From NCBI GenBank assembly GCA_947396885.1, contig OX377205.1, positions 52,064,676-52,128,675 of the forward strand: 64,000 nucleotides of DNA. The letters run 5' to 3'. The DNA is from Heligmosomoides polygyrus polygyrus (Eukaryota > Nematoda > Chromadorea > Rhabditida > Heligmosomidae). The first letter of the stretch is position 1. Each line of letters starts with the position of its first letter. This document shows, piece by piece, positions 56,101-64,000 of the stretch. Both the position numbers and the translations under genes were made by a program. Under the pieces are notes generated by a model. The model made no database searches. It saw only the letters and a list, made by a program, of their open reading frames with translations, and was not told where the DNA came from.

Positions 56101-59100
56101 GCGGTGTTCGGATGTCTCCTGGGGCTGGTGTTGGGTTTGCTACTCAGCTGTCACCGTTCAGCATTGAGCACCGTACCAGCAGTCTTCCACGACACTTCGC
56201 GCGGGGAGCATTCTCTTCCTCCAACCACGTGTTAGCTTTTGAACATTTTCCGAATTGCCGGGGTAGAGGAACCTCAACTGGGTTTGAGGGGGTAGGCCCG
56301 CAGTTAAGTAATAAGCAACGTGTTTAGGCCTCCACACTCGTACTCTGGCCGTGCTCCACTGACGTCCGGTCCAGCATTCGGTTTTGCTCCTCCTCCTGGA
56401 CAGTATCGGGGCAGCTTCATAGACGAGGAGGTGTCTGCCCAGGTGATTTCTTAAGATATCATTTTGACACCAAACTGGACACGGTTCTAAACCAACCTGA
56501 CACCTTTGAAATCGAAATGATCGTCTTCCAAACTTCTTCCACATTAAAGTGGAGACTCATAGAAGATTAGAACAATGTGGGGAAACATGTTCGAGGAAAA
56601 TTAAGAATGATCTTTGATTTTTTAATCACCTGCTTCATTCAGTAAGTGACAACAGTGTTTGAAGGTTTGTAAAAAGTTTACTTTTAAGAGAAAAATAATG
56701 GACTAAGTTTGCTTTTAAAGCGCAGGCAGGCAGCAATCACATATTATTTTAGAAGAAGACATCACGCTCTGCTCTCGACTAGATCGTTGCGATTTCTAGT
56801 TGATAGAAAACATCAAGACCCGGCTCCTACATTGGCTGCTGCAGGTAGAACAGTCGAGGGGAGGCGCGGAGATTATGTACAAGTGCCCTGCGTGAGCGAC
56901 GCCCATCACTGCGGGCGCGATGTTCGCAGCCGTGTTCAAGCAAAGCTGCTTCTAACATTTGGCAAACGTGCCCCGAGCGGAGCCATCTAATCACGTAGCT
57001 TTTCGAGGACTGCGAAAAAGAACTTCATGCAGTTTATTTCGCAATTAGGACCCCGCCTCGAAGCGGCACAACTATTGAAGAAGAAGAAGTAGGGTCCCGT
57101 GTGGGGAGTCCAAAACTTATTTTTTTCGGAATGCTCTTCTGGTCGAGAAAAAAGCGTAAGGACGCATAAGCGTGAAGTTCTGCTGACGACCTGCTGACAC
57201 AGGGACCAACGTTGTGGTTTGGTGTAGTGGTAGTGTTGTACCTTCACGGAGGCATGGTTGTGGGTTCGATTCCCCTTTGTATTTTGCGACTTATCGCCAG
57301 TGGGACCCTTTATCCCCATTTCCAACATATTTTTGAACAAAAACACGGCAGCAAATGTCGTTCGCGTTCATCGAGCTCTTTGAAGGTGGAAAGGTGAAAA
57401 TTTTTGGCTTACAGGTTAAGCAGGTCAAAAACTGATGCCAGATTTGTGATCAGCATCCCAATTAACCCTTACGCACAAAGTTTGGGCGAAATTGGTGCTT
57501 CTGACCTCATCACCCTTACTCTAGCCTGGGCCTGGAGTGGGCTTTGCACCTCGGTCTTCATGGTCAAACAAGGGCGGTCATTGGGGTGCGAAGACTCTCG
57601 AGTTGGAAACCATTTGAAAAGCTAAGCGGGGGAGGGCAACATAGAAGGTGAAATTTCGGTGCTACTACATTCTTTTTCGAGTGGGTGGTAGAGAGAAGCG
57701 TAGATGTTCGGTTTGCGAGCAGTGTATTTGGCTTACATGCTTTTTTGCAATCCTCCATCATCGTCGAAGAAGGTTGGTGCGTCATTAGCTATTCTTACCA
57801 GTTGGTGTCTACGTTTTTGACTCCATCCATGTAAGGAATATAACAGAATCTGCTCTCTACAACAGCTCATCCTGAAACAACTTGACTGTTCGAAAATTAA
57901 AAGGGGCCCATGCACTGTACAAGCAAGGTCGAGAAAAGTTATTCATACATTGGCTACTGGTGTTACTTGGAGTGCTGATCATGAATCTGACATCGGTTTC
58001 TGGATTTCCCGTTTTCCTATAACAGGTTAGAGAAGGTGTGAGTCAGTGAGGGTGGTGAAGTCGGATGCACCAATTTTGCCCAAACGTTGTGCATGGGGGT
58101 TACTTGGGGTGCTGATCACGAATCTGGCATCAGTTCTTGACTAGGTTAACCTGGAAGTCAAAAGTTCTCACCTTTCCACTTTCAAAGAGCTCGATGAACG
58201 TAAACGACATCTGTTGGCATGTTTTTGTTCAAAAATGTGTTGGAAATCGCAAACTGCAAAAACACTAGCACAAGGGGGAATCAAACCCACGACCCTGCTC
58301 CTATGAAGCCACAACACTACCATTACGCCAACCGACTACATCCGATGGGGGGGGGGGTGGCGGCATGGCGTGATGAACTTCGCGCTCACGTCTTCACACA
58401 CCTTTTTTCGACCACAGAAGAGCATTCTGAAAAGGTAACTATGGTTTTGCACTCCCCACACGGGACCCTACATCCTGTAAAAATTCCACCGCAAAGGCTC
58501 GCTGCCACTTTGGAGGCTCACCTTGTTAGAAACGATGCAGCAAGAGCAAGATATTGTGTCGTGCAGACATAATCCACAATTCTGAACCGGCGGCAGTCGC
58601 CGTACTGCGTACCTGTCCGAACGTAATGTGGCTCAGTCGGCAAGCTCTTCCATAACTTGGCGAGCGAACGTATGACGAACAGCAGTTTTTCAAATGTAGG
58701 ACGTGAAACTGTTCATTTTTGGCGCTGATTGATCAAGCCGTTGTTGAACGCTACTTTCGTCAACTGCAATTTTCGACCTTTCGTCTGCTGGGTGCTGCAC
58801 AGTGGTCTGGATTTCAGCCTGTAGTTGTTCCGAACGAAGTCACTGGTGATCCGGATCTGGAGGACAGTGTTCGGTGTACGCGCAGTGTGAGCGTAGCCTC
58901 TCTGGGTAGCGAATTGCCGGTTAGTTGCGTATCTATTTGGTCACGGAAATTGCATTGGTGCCTATTTCTTTCAGAATACGTCAGTTGGATGGCAGAGTTG
59001 TTTGGACACTGCTTCGAACAGTAATCGTATGTCGCCCGTATCTCCCTCTGAGCTTCCTGACTCACCGACACAGTGTGCGAAAATGGTTGTACCGAAAGGT

Positions 59101-62100
59101 AGGCGCTTTGCTTCGCCTCGGTTTTTGAGCCATTGTTTGTCTTTTTGTTTCGTCAACTAGCTTAGAAAACGTTCAAGCAACGCCGACCAGAGTTCCTCAA
59201 AAATCGTCTTTTCTCCAGGTGACACCTCGACTCCCCTTAGCATCAGCATTCGGGGCGGGTCCGGAGCGGCTTCTTCAAGCGAGCCACGGTCAGGACTGAC
59301 TGCTAGTGATACGACAACGGCAATCGTCGACGACCAGCCTACCCCCACGTTTGCCGCTTTTGCCATGCTGAATCAGCAAGCTCCTCCGGTGGCACCTTCG
59401 TCTCCAAAACATGGCGGTGAGCGAAGCTGTGTCCTTTGTCCGCGTCAGATTTCGAGGTCTCATTAGGCGCTTTCCGACTATCCTATCGCTGTCGTGTTGT
59501 AGACCTACTAACGTTGACGACGTACCAGGTTGCCACAGGTTTACTAATTGTTCGAAGTGACTGCAAAGCTCATTCTGTATCCTTCTGAGCGCAGCTGGTT
59601 TCGTGCTGGACGCTGAAATTCCTTGTAATGGTGAAGCGTTACGCTGCAAAGTGGAGAGCTCTAAGGGCGTTCCTTAGTTTCTGGCATTTATGGTCTGCAC
59701 TGTCTAGGTCACTCTCCCTCTTCGTCCGTTTTCGACGTCTATGCCAGTGTTGACTGTGTGGATGGAGACGACCTGTTGACGAGGTCAATAGAGGCAGTAT
59801 TGCCTCAACCAGCTCCAAGCTCGGCGACGCCTAAGCAGCAGCGGTAAAGCTTCCTGAGACTGCTTCGTAAAAGGGGAGTGAGGTGATCTGGGCTCGTTCT
59901 AGGAGAGTGGTGGATGACCGGCTTCTTGCTGATATGATTGAATCTGCTCAGCCATCCGCTCGAAAACCATGCCATGGTTGTGCCGTTGCCCACATCTCTC
60001 CTAATGGTGAGCTCGTTTGCTCAGCGCAGTCTTCTTGCACGTGCACCTTTTGTCCTTCATCCGAGAGCACTTGTTTCATTCGAACCCGTTTTGCAGTCGA
60101 TGCAGACCGGCTGCTGAATGCGTGTATTGACGCGGCCATGCCACAGCCGTCCCCACACAAAGGCAGCTCAAAAAACGAGAGGGGCGGACGCGGTATCTTT
60201 CCGGTGACCCACTGCGTCCGCCCTTCCCCGCCAGCCGCCGGTCACCTCGCCAGTGTGGAGGATTTTAAATGCAGCCTCGACAGAATGCAAGTTTCTCCAA
60301 TCTATTCGCTGTTCGACTGAGGAGCACGTTGCGCAGCTGACGCTAACTGTTGCTTTGTGATAAATGCTTGGAGTTCAGCAAATGTTTCAGCTTCGTTCCT
60401 GCTCATAGCCATGACGACGGCAATTCCTCTTCTGGTGACTCCTCAGAAAGGTTGGTTCCTGTAGAGCTCTTCTACACAAGAAACAGTAAGGGACACACGG
60501 CCTTGGGAGCAGTAGCCTCCAGTTCCTCAATGAAGGAGAAGTCTTAATTTGAAGTGATGTATCTTTAAATTTAGGCTGCAGTAAGATGAGTTGCAGTAAA
60601 GGTTTCGTAAACAGTGGTGATAGGGAAGAAAGGAGTTCATTGGCGCCTCGAGAGCTCCGCCGTGGCCTCAACCTCGCACGTCTACGCGTCCTGGCCGTTC
60701 ACGGCGGCCACCAAATTTGAATGGACGGGATTGCACTAACAAGGGAAGGGTCTGAAGCGTATGTCTGAACGGGGGGAGCGAGTCATATAGGGAGAATCCT
60801 CATCCCTCAATTGGTTTGAAAATGTGTTTATTTTTTGCCAAGTCGCTAAACCCAAGGAGTGCTGGGCCCTTGAGGTTACAATGGAATCGCGCCTCGCGAG
60901 TTCTAGGGGTTTCGGAGCGCAGGTGGGTAAAGGGTTGACTCATGCGAGGTCAAGGGTTTGGCTCCTCTGCGTTGCTGCACTTTTGCATTTCAACTGACCT
61001 GATTATTAGAGATTTGGGGGATTCTGACGTCTATACCATTTTCAGACGTTTTCTGCGCATTTTTCCAGCGATACGTTGTGGTATTCAACATGGTGATGTA
61101 TAAATGTTCAACACCAGTGATACACAGGAACAAAGTGCATGAATCACCACTGGGCACCTTACGGATAGCGCATAGAGGCTACAGGCTCCTCATAGTCTGT
61201 TTCCAAACACGGACCAAAGGCCTCGGGAAAAACCATCCTGCTCGGATTTTCAAAGGAGACCACGTTGTGACGTTGGAGGTGGTTCAAATGAGAAACGAGG
61301 TGTGCGGATCCCGCAAATTAAGCTAAACGGCATCGATACACTCTTTCCCTCATGTCTGCCTGTCACCTGGAAATCAGAGGTCTGTTGAAGGTTTTCTAGA
61401 ACCTAACACCAACAATGTCCGCCGACGGTCGAGTGGTGATTCACCTGCTTACGTTGAAGTGTGGCCCACCTTTAGACAAGGAGTCTTCGAGGGAAGAAAT
61501 CAAGCTGGCCGAACGGATGGCCAGCATACTCAAGGACTTCGAGGCACGTCAACTTGAAGTTGACGAAGAGGAAAAGCTGGAAGTCGTGGAAGAAGAAGAA
61601 GAAGATTGGGATCCGCAAGATGAACTGATGGATGTGAAGAAGCGAGCAAGCAGTGGGCATATGATAACGTTTTCGGGTGGAACTGTTGTTTCGGAGGAAA
61701 GGGTACGTCTTCAATTGGATTTCGGTTGCGTGCTCATAACCATGGAGGAAGACACCGCGATTCACTACACAGGCACTTTTTACCTGTGTATCACTGATGC
61801 TGAACATTTATCACCATGTTGAATACCACAGCGTACAGCTGGAAAATGCGCAGAAAACGTCTGAAAATGGTATAGACGTCAGAAGTCCCCAAATCTCAAC
61901 CAATCAGTTGAAATTTATTTATTGAATACGTCGTAGGACGCGCCACATAAGGGAAAACAGAAACAACAGCAGAAAGCAGACGAACGATCACAGCTAATCT
62001 AGGCGGATTTTCCATGGAAACAAGCGTCGTCCACCTATCAGAAGGTAAACACTGACAACAGGAACTCCAAAAAAACGAAAAAAAGGGGAAGTGCTTAGTG

Positions 62101-64000
62101 CGGAAGAAAGGGTAGGAAGGTAAAAAACGCCTGATTTTTAAAGACCTGAGCGGAGTTTAAAGCCTGAGTTAGAAGTTGGTGCACAGGCAGCCGGTTTAAA
62201 TAAATTAGATAAACCAGCCAATGATGGGCAGCGCGTATGTCGGCGAGGGCCAGCGAAGAGCATGTCCCCTAGACAGTCCTATAGAGTAGGCTTACAACAG
62301 TATGCGAACAATTCCAAGCGGACCATAGTATGTATTGGAACATGACACCTGTGGCCCTATGGAACGCCTTACACAAATTACGTAGCACATAAGTTCAAAA
62401 TAGCTCGTAAGCCTAGAAGATTCAGCAACGCCAGGTAAATAGCTGACATAGAAGGCGTAATCGAATTAGTAACAGGATATTTCAATTCCGTAAAAAAAAA
62501 AACTAAAATACTAGATTAACAGGCCTTCAGCACTAAGCACCCTGAGAATAACTGGACTAATCTGATGGTGAGTATAGCAGTCCTAAATTACCTTAACAAA
62601 AAAGGAGACTGTCTGCTCACGCTTGGATCCGTGGAAAATTTACAGGTCTTCCAATGATGATAGTCTTCAAACTTTCAAGAACTTTAGCGCTGAGTATGTA
62701 AAACGCTAATGCAACGAACAAACAAAAACAAGAAAAAAAGAATAAATAAGAAAAAAGAAGAGAAAAAGAAATGTAAAAGTGCAGCAGCGCAGAAGAACCA
62801 AACCCCTGACCTCCCTCGTACGAGTCAACCCTCTACCCACCCGCGCTCCGAGCCACTGGCTGCAGAAGCATCGCGGGCGTACAAGACCCTCAAACGCGTG
62901 CTGCGTCGTATCCCATTGTGACCCCCTACTCCTTGGGTTAGCGACCTGGCAAAAAATAAACACATTTTCAAACCAATTGAGGGGTGAGGATTCTCCCTAT
63001 ATGACTCGCTCCAGCCGTTCAGACATACGCTTCAGACCCTTCCCTTGTAAGAGAGGGTACTCGGGAAATCTCTGGCGGCGACCTTTCCTCTTCTCTGTGG
63101 AGCTGCTTCAGGTGACACTCGCCCTCCATCCTCACACCTTGCTTTCTGTGCAGATAGCTCTGCTCAGTCAACTACCACACCGCTTAGTCCAAGTATGTGG
63201 AGCAGTCTGTCTGACGTCAATGTCATTCAAGTTCCCGATGTAACTTCGATGTTTTATGCTTTTGAATTAGGAGAGGGTGTTCTTTTTGACAACTTTAGTT
63301 CCATGAAGATTATGCATTCCTATAAGTTTAGTGTCGTGTCGGCAATACGGGGTTTAGCAGAGACGGGAGAGGGGGAGTAATACAAATTTAGCAGTTTCTT
63401 TTCAGCTGGTCGGATGACGATGCTGGGAGTATGGAGCATCCCGACATGACCCTTCCTCTCGATTGCTTCGTCGATGAAGACATCACGATCGACTGCTCTG
63501 CGATGAGGTTGGCTGTCGCTTCATGTCGTGCTGCGGTTGCAAATTCTGCAGCCTTGAATGGGCGGCGTCTGCGTACTGGAAGGTGCCGCAGGTTCTGTCT
63601 GATTCTGGTTTGCAGCCTTCCACACGAACAGCCATCATCGAACTCGCGTTCTGTAGTGAAGTCACCTAAATCGACTCCGCCATGCAACGGCCCTCGCCTG
63701 CGTTCTGGTACGCCCCAGAGGACAAAGCTTCCAAAGCCGACCACCCGAATGTCTCTGCAAGTAAGTCTTCGCAGTGCTAGCTTTATAGGGTTCTCCTTTG
63801 TCTACTTCACCAACCTGCCTAATTTTTGTTCATTGAAGAAATCAACACGAAGCGACGCAAAATTGACTCCGAAGAAAGAGGCGAAGTCAGCTGTTGTGCC
63901 CCCTTACAACTATCGGAAACCGGAAGTGAGTGCATGCTCTTCAACTTTTGATGGAGGCTTCAGTCCTCGGTTGTTTCAGTCTGATTCTGGAGTTCGGGTG
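43486..64000 (+). CDS. apr-1: APC-related protein (worm APR-1 orthologue), split gene, 3' end outside window
   Basis: Scaffold of the Wnt/beta-catenin destruction machinery and cortical polarity complexes. Exons inferred: 43486-43557, 43614-43768, 43976-44044, 44099-44150, (unresolved), 45021-45153, 45222-45436, 55150-55273, 55332-55465, 55559-55750, 55836-55971, 56035-56230, 56328-56442, 58818-58919, 58975-59098, 59219-59416, 59708-59843, 59903-60006, 60097-60192, 60391-60485, 63154-63239, 63406-63760, 63839-63925, 63980 onward. From 45021 to 60192 all joins keep phase. Domains: acidic N-terminus, armadillo repeats aligning with vertebrate APC (SFDEEYRKVAIIL, ALTNLTYG, IRNLSWMAD, LSALWNLASHSERNK), 20-aa-type motifs, SAMP motifs, basic Pro-rich tail. 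Joins at 60192/60391 and 63239/63406 do not yet agree in phase. Large introns carry mobile DNA. Confidence 0.85.
44568..44837 (-). mobile_element. SINE copy 5 (inverted, in apr-1)
   Basis: Plus strand starts with the tail complement AAGGATAAAGGATGG, then AGACAAGTCTGGTACCAATT and the head. Flanks GTACTGCATA (44558-44567) and GTACTGTATA (44838-44847) form an imperfect 10-bp duplication. It lies in the interval where apr-1 exons are unresolved. Confidence 0.75.
45021..45436 (+). CDS. apr-1: apr-1 armadillo exons, first pair
   Basis: 45021-45153 follows AACATTGCAG and ends at GGTTAGCC; 45222-45436 follows TTCTGTTTTAG and ends at GGTATG. Together they read through ESFDEEYRKVAIIL, a Gly codon split by the 68-bp intron, LVESLAELL and ALTNLTYG, colinear with the APC segment MKLSFDEEHRHAMNELGG to MALTNLTFG. 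The intron after 45436 is 9.7 kb long and is the main reservoir of repeats in this gene. Confidence 0.9.
45437..47487 (+). other. first part of the 9.7-kb apr-1 intron
   Basis: No coding exon. Sequence at about 46440-46700 (CAAATCAAATTGATC-type words) resembles 56450-56700 in another apr-1 intron, so a dispersed repeat is shared. Otherwise unassigned. Confidence 0.5.
47488..48640. repeat. minisatellite block of two unit types
   Basis: Outer parts (47488-47650, 48080-48640) are imperfect units of about 42 bp with GACACGTCTTCTGAACCCGG and GCGACATCGG words. The middle (47645-48080) is made of units such as CCCTTCACTGGTCCC. Both are reverse complements of unit types seen at 27840-29005 and 49780-50620. 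It lies within the apr-1 intron. Confidence 0.75.
48650..49230 (-). mobile_element. Penelope-like element remnant B
   Basis: Minus strand reads FSIAQLVPLLNERL and RWSGKCYKQVRRVAMG (RT part, 49170-49060), then, after a deletion, GEYIGETGRLPCTRM (48900-48840), the core of a GIY-YIG endonuclease. The end (48655-48730) holds GCCTGACGTTTCGATTTTCC, the same pseudo-LTR type as 31600-31650. Confidence 0.7.
49231..49554 (+). other. apr-1 intron DNA, nothing recognised
   Basis: About 320 bp of AT-rich spacer without coding potential. Confidence 0.4.
49555..50930 (+). repeat. composite minisatellite element, copy B
   Basis: Related to 27479-28320: the part from 50200 to 50930 follows copy A closely in the same orientation, including AATACGTGTCACCGAC, GGACCTCTAGGGTGGACCAG and CCTAGATGTTAGCGAATCTT. 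It is longer because the G-rich tandem part (49780-50200) is expanded. GTGAGATACGCCTCATC at 49605 is inverted relative to copy A. Confidence 0.7.
51738..52028. repeat. long inverted repeat (arms about 130 bp)
   Basis: Left arm 51738-51880 and right arm 51897-52028. TTTACCTTCCTGTCCCAAA and GCGAGATCAAACT mirror GGGACAGGAAGGTAAA and AGTTTGATCTCGC. Outer words TTGAACAAACTCACA and GTGAGTTTGTTCAA also pair. It can form a long hairpin with a short CTCTCTC loop, and there is no ORF. Confidence 0.85.
52395..52515. repeat. TTCGAAT-rich degenerate repeat
   Basis: Many ATTCG/CGAAT words, as at 17785 and 54825. Confidence 0.45.
52820..54135 (-). mobile_element. Penelope-like element remnant C with GIY-YIG endonuclease
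   Basis: Minus-strand reading in several frames gives MKPTSELLNKH, FSITQLMALLEE, RYFAQIRELAMGRRLSP (RT), LVSETELKKNNTIAHS, VARNMF, PDNLRTQLVRNRLYDR, the Cys-rich C-x4-C-like CCGTPDCVAYP linker, and, after a 142-bp insertion, QEYIGETVRPLHVRIKQHL, the GIY-YIG nuclease core. This is the largest Penelope copy here. It is 5'-truncated and full of stops and frameshifts. Confidence 0.8.
53195..53336. mobile_element. short TIR element inside the Penelope endonuclease
   Basis: 142 bp with perfect 13-bp termini CCGTATTCATGAA / TTCATGAATACGG. It separates the Cys-rich linker from the YIGET motif of the Penelope remnant, so it inserted later. The target duplication is not clear. Confidence 0.6.
54136..55149 (+). 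other. last part of the 9.7-kb apr-1 intron
   Basis: Contains TTCGAAT-rich degenerate repeat at 54825-54975. No exon recognised before the GTTCAG acceptor at 55149. Confidence 0.5.
54825..54975. repeat. TTCGAAT-rich degenerate repeat
   Basis: Clustered TTCGAATTCGAA and GAATATTCG words, the densest of the three such tracts in the window. Confidence 0.5.
55150..55971 (+). CDS. apr-1: apr-1 armadillo exons, second group (four)
   Basis: 55150-55273, 55332-55465, 55559-55750 and 55836-55971, separated by introns of 58-93 bp. They encode VYAGLIRNLSWMAD, ILSALWNLASHSERNKRA, ESASGILKYISQYL, TIVANTLGALANLIAKDP and NQLNVLRNSARED, matching in order the last armadillo repeats of APC (VLRNLSW, LSALWNLSAH, GGGILRNVS, TIVSNACGTLWNLSA, AALRNL). 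Every junction preserves phase, so this group is firm. The usual peptide-binding groove asparagines are largely kept. Confidence 0.92.
56035..56442 (+). CDS. apr-1: apr-1 linker exons after the armadillo domain
   Basis: 56035-56230 and 56328-56442. They encode a Ser/Pro/Gly-rich disordered segment with SPRDSRLLTLRG, SSLPRHFARGAF and SYSGRAPLTSG to FIDEEVSAQ. The donor GTTAGC at 56231 is chosen because only it gives the phase needed for the Pro-rich frame of the next exon; an alternative, GTAGGC near 56290, does not. Confidence 0.75.
57000..58500. mobile_element. foldback element 3 with tRNA-like arms
   Basis: Inverted arms at about 57080-57450 and 58090-58490 in the apr-1 intron 56443-58817. 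Outer words are TAGGGTCCCGTGTGGGGAGT and GAATGCTCTTCTG. Each arm has a tRNA-like core: GGTGTAGTGGTAGTGTTGT (A box) and GTGGGTTCGATTCCCCTTT (57253-57271, B box). A relative lacking the second arm lies at 30840-31010. No transposase. Confidence 0.75.
58818..59416 (+). CDS. apr-1: apr-1 exons with beta-catenin-binding 20-aa-type motifs
   Basis: 58818-58919 encodes LEDSVRCTRSVSVASLGSE, matching the APC 20-aa repeat pattern (acidic, then C-x-R-x-S-S-x-x-S-L). 58975-59098 encodes SPVSPSELPDSPTQ, like the ISPSDLPDSPGQ stretch of APC. 59219-59416 starts with DTSTPLSISIRGG, a weaker repeat, and continues in a low-complexity Ser/Ala/Pro region. In APC such motifs bind beta-catenin after CK1/GSK3 phosphorylation; worm binding is inferred. 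The acceptor for the last exon is CTCCAG at 59218. Confidence 0.82.
59708..60192 (+). CDS. apr-1: apr-1 exons with three SAMP-type Axin-binding repeats
   Basis: Three consecutive exons each carry one repeat: 59708-59843 DGDDLLTRSIEAVLP, 59903-60006 DDRLLADMIESAQP, 60097-60192 DADRLLNACIDAAMP. They match the APC pattern DDLL-x(2,3)-I-S-S-A-M-P, with the SAMP core degenerate in the first two. In APC this motif binds the Axin RGS domain. Phases across the three exons are consistent. The donor at 60193 (GGTATC) is tentative. Confidence 0.82.
60391..60485 (+). CDS. apr-1: probable apr-1 exon, Ser-rich
   Basis: Lies between AATGTTTCAG and a good GTAAGG donor. In the frame that stays open it encodes HDDGNSSSGDSSERLVPVE. 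Its 3' phase fits the 63154 exon, but its 5' phase does not fit 60192, so an extra exon or another donor is needed. It is followed by the 60739-63049 foldback element inside the intron. Confidence 0.55.
60739..63049. mobile_element. foldback element 4, with nested inverted repeat
   Basis: Outer arms about 60739-60998 and 62766-63049 share GGGTCTGAAGCGTATGTCTG, ATATAGGGAGAATCCTCA and AAAATGTGTTTATTTTTTGC in opposite orientation. A tRNA-like stretch with GGTGGGTAGAGGGTTGACTC lies in the arms. Inside sits a second inverted pair, 61008-61135 and 61765-61900 (GACGTCTATACCATTTTCAG and its complement), around an acidic ORF. All of this is within an apr-1 intron. Confidence 0.75.
61415..61822 (+). 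CDS. acidic ORF within inverted repeats, possibly a transposon protein N-terminus
   Basis: 135 residues as an unspliced frame. It has a helical charged start (EEIKLAERMASILKDFE), an acidic run with EEEEEDWDPQDEL, and RASSGHMITFSGGTVVSEE. The last 40 residues overlap the inner inverted repeat, and a GTACGT donor at 61703 suggests the real exon ends after SEER. The acidic block followed by a short strand resembles N-termini of nematode Tc5/CENP-B-type transposon proteins, but this is a weak guess. No catalytic domain is present. It is placed in sense in an apr-1 intron. Confidence 0.4.
   Translation: MSADGRVVIHLLTLKCGPPLDKESSREEIKLAERMASILKDFEARQLEVDEEEKLEVVEEEEEDWDPQDELMDVKKRASSGHMITFSGGTVVSEERVRLQLDFGCVLITMEEDTAIHYTGTFYLCITDAEHLSPC
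63154..64000 (+). CDS. apr-1: apr-1 3' exons in the window, fourth SAMP-like motif and basic region
   Basis: 63154-63239 encodes SSAQSTTTPLSPSMWSSL; 63406-63760 encodes DEDITIDCSAMRLAV (SAMP-like, core CSAM) and a long Arg/Lys/Pro stretch ending GTACGCCCCAG to CTGCAA before GTAAGT; 63839-63925 encodes LTPKKEAKSAVVPPYNYRKP; 63980 begins the next exon, cut by the window edge. The last two joins are in phase. For 63406 the best acceptor (TTTTCAG) gives the wrong phase with 63239; an acceptor at 63394 would fit. Basic Pro-rich tails in APC bind microtubules. Confidence 0.7.

Noticed and set aside
56288..56300. GTAGGC as the donor of the apr-1 linker exon
   Set aside because: It gives the wrong phase for the next exon, while GTTAGC at 56231 fits.
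57215..57275. possible tRNA gene (A- and B-box-like sequence)
   Set aside because: No seven-base acceptor stem closes the molecule, and an inverted copy lies at 58262-58340. It is part of a foldback arm.
62706..62963. Lys/Asn-rich ORF on the plus strand and its antisense
   Set aside because: Derived from an A-rich tract within the foldback 4 region.
1..64000. CRISPR array or bacterial operon structure
   Set aside because: The sequence is eukaryotic, and tandem repeats seen are minisatellites without spacers of uniform length.

Overview
The window is genomic DNA of a nematode, most likely a strongylid or hookworm-like clade V parasite (inference). The evidence is a split homologue of the Wnt-pathway scaffold APC (worm apr-1), a TTTCAG acceptor just upstream of its ATG that fits spliced-leader trans-splicing, and a dense load of transposons. 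No rRNA, CRISPR or convincing free-standing tRNA gene was found.

1-15.7 kb: a nearly intact, young Ty3/Gypsy LTR retrotransposon (646-13843, LTRs differing at 1 of 450 positions, 4-bp target duplication) with unusual content. Its polyprotein runs Gag, zinc knuckle, envelope-like glycoprotein (signal segment, RPKR site, membrane anchor), aspartic protease, reverse transcriptase, RNase H, integrase. A further ORF encodes a 1,224-residue protein ending in a UPF1-like superfamily 1 helicase. The reading frame is broken once, inside the RT, at 6721. A foldback element with tRNA-like arms abuts its 3' end.

15.7-42.3 kb: repeat-rich DNA. It contains Tourist/Harbinger-type MITEs, tRNA-headed foldbacks, a tRNA-derived SINE family with target duplications, a decayed Penelope-like element, an RTE-type LINE carcass, minisatellites and degenerate transposase-like ORFs. 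Much of the later part lies in a 14.7-kb intron of a minus-strand gene (exons 42271-41792 and 27045-26170). That gene encodes a predicted 451-residue DNA-binding protein with a psq-like helix-turn-helix, two CENP-B-type domains and a PLDLS CtBP-binding motif.

43.5-64 kb: the plus-strand APC homologue, running off the right edge. Its ATG lies 1.2 kb from the divergent start of the CENP-B-type gene. Exons encode an acidic N-terminus, armadillo repeats, 20-aa-type beta-catenin-binding motifs, SAMP-type Axin-binding repeats (three on consecutive exons) and a basic Pro/Ser-rich tail. Splice phases agree across 45021-60192. The 9.7-kb armadillo intron carries minisatellites, a second copy of a composite repeat seen at 27.5 kb, two more Penelope fragments and foldbacks. 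The 60.5-63.1 kb intron carries nested inverted repeats and a small acidic ORF.

All calls are by eye. Exon limits are inferred from GT/AG sites, phase and similarity to APC, not from transcripts.
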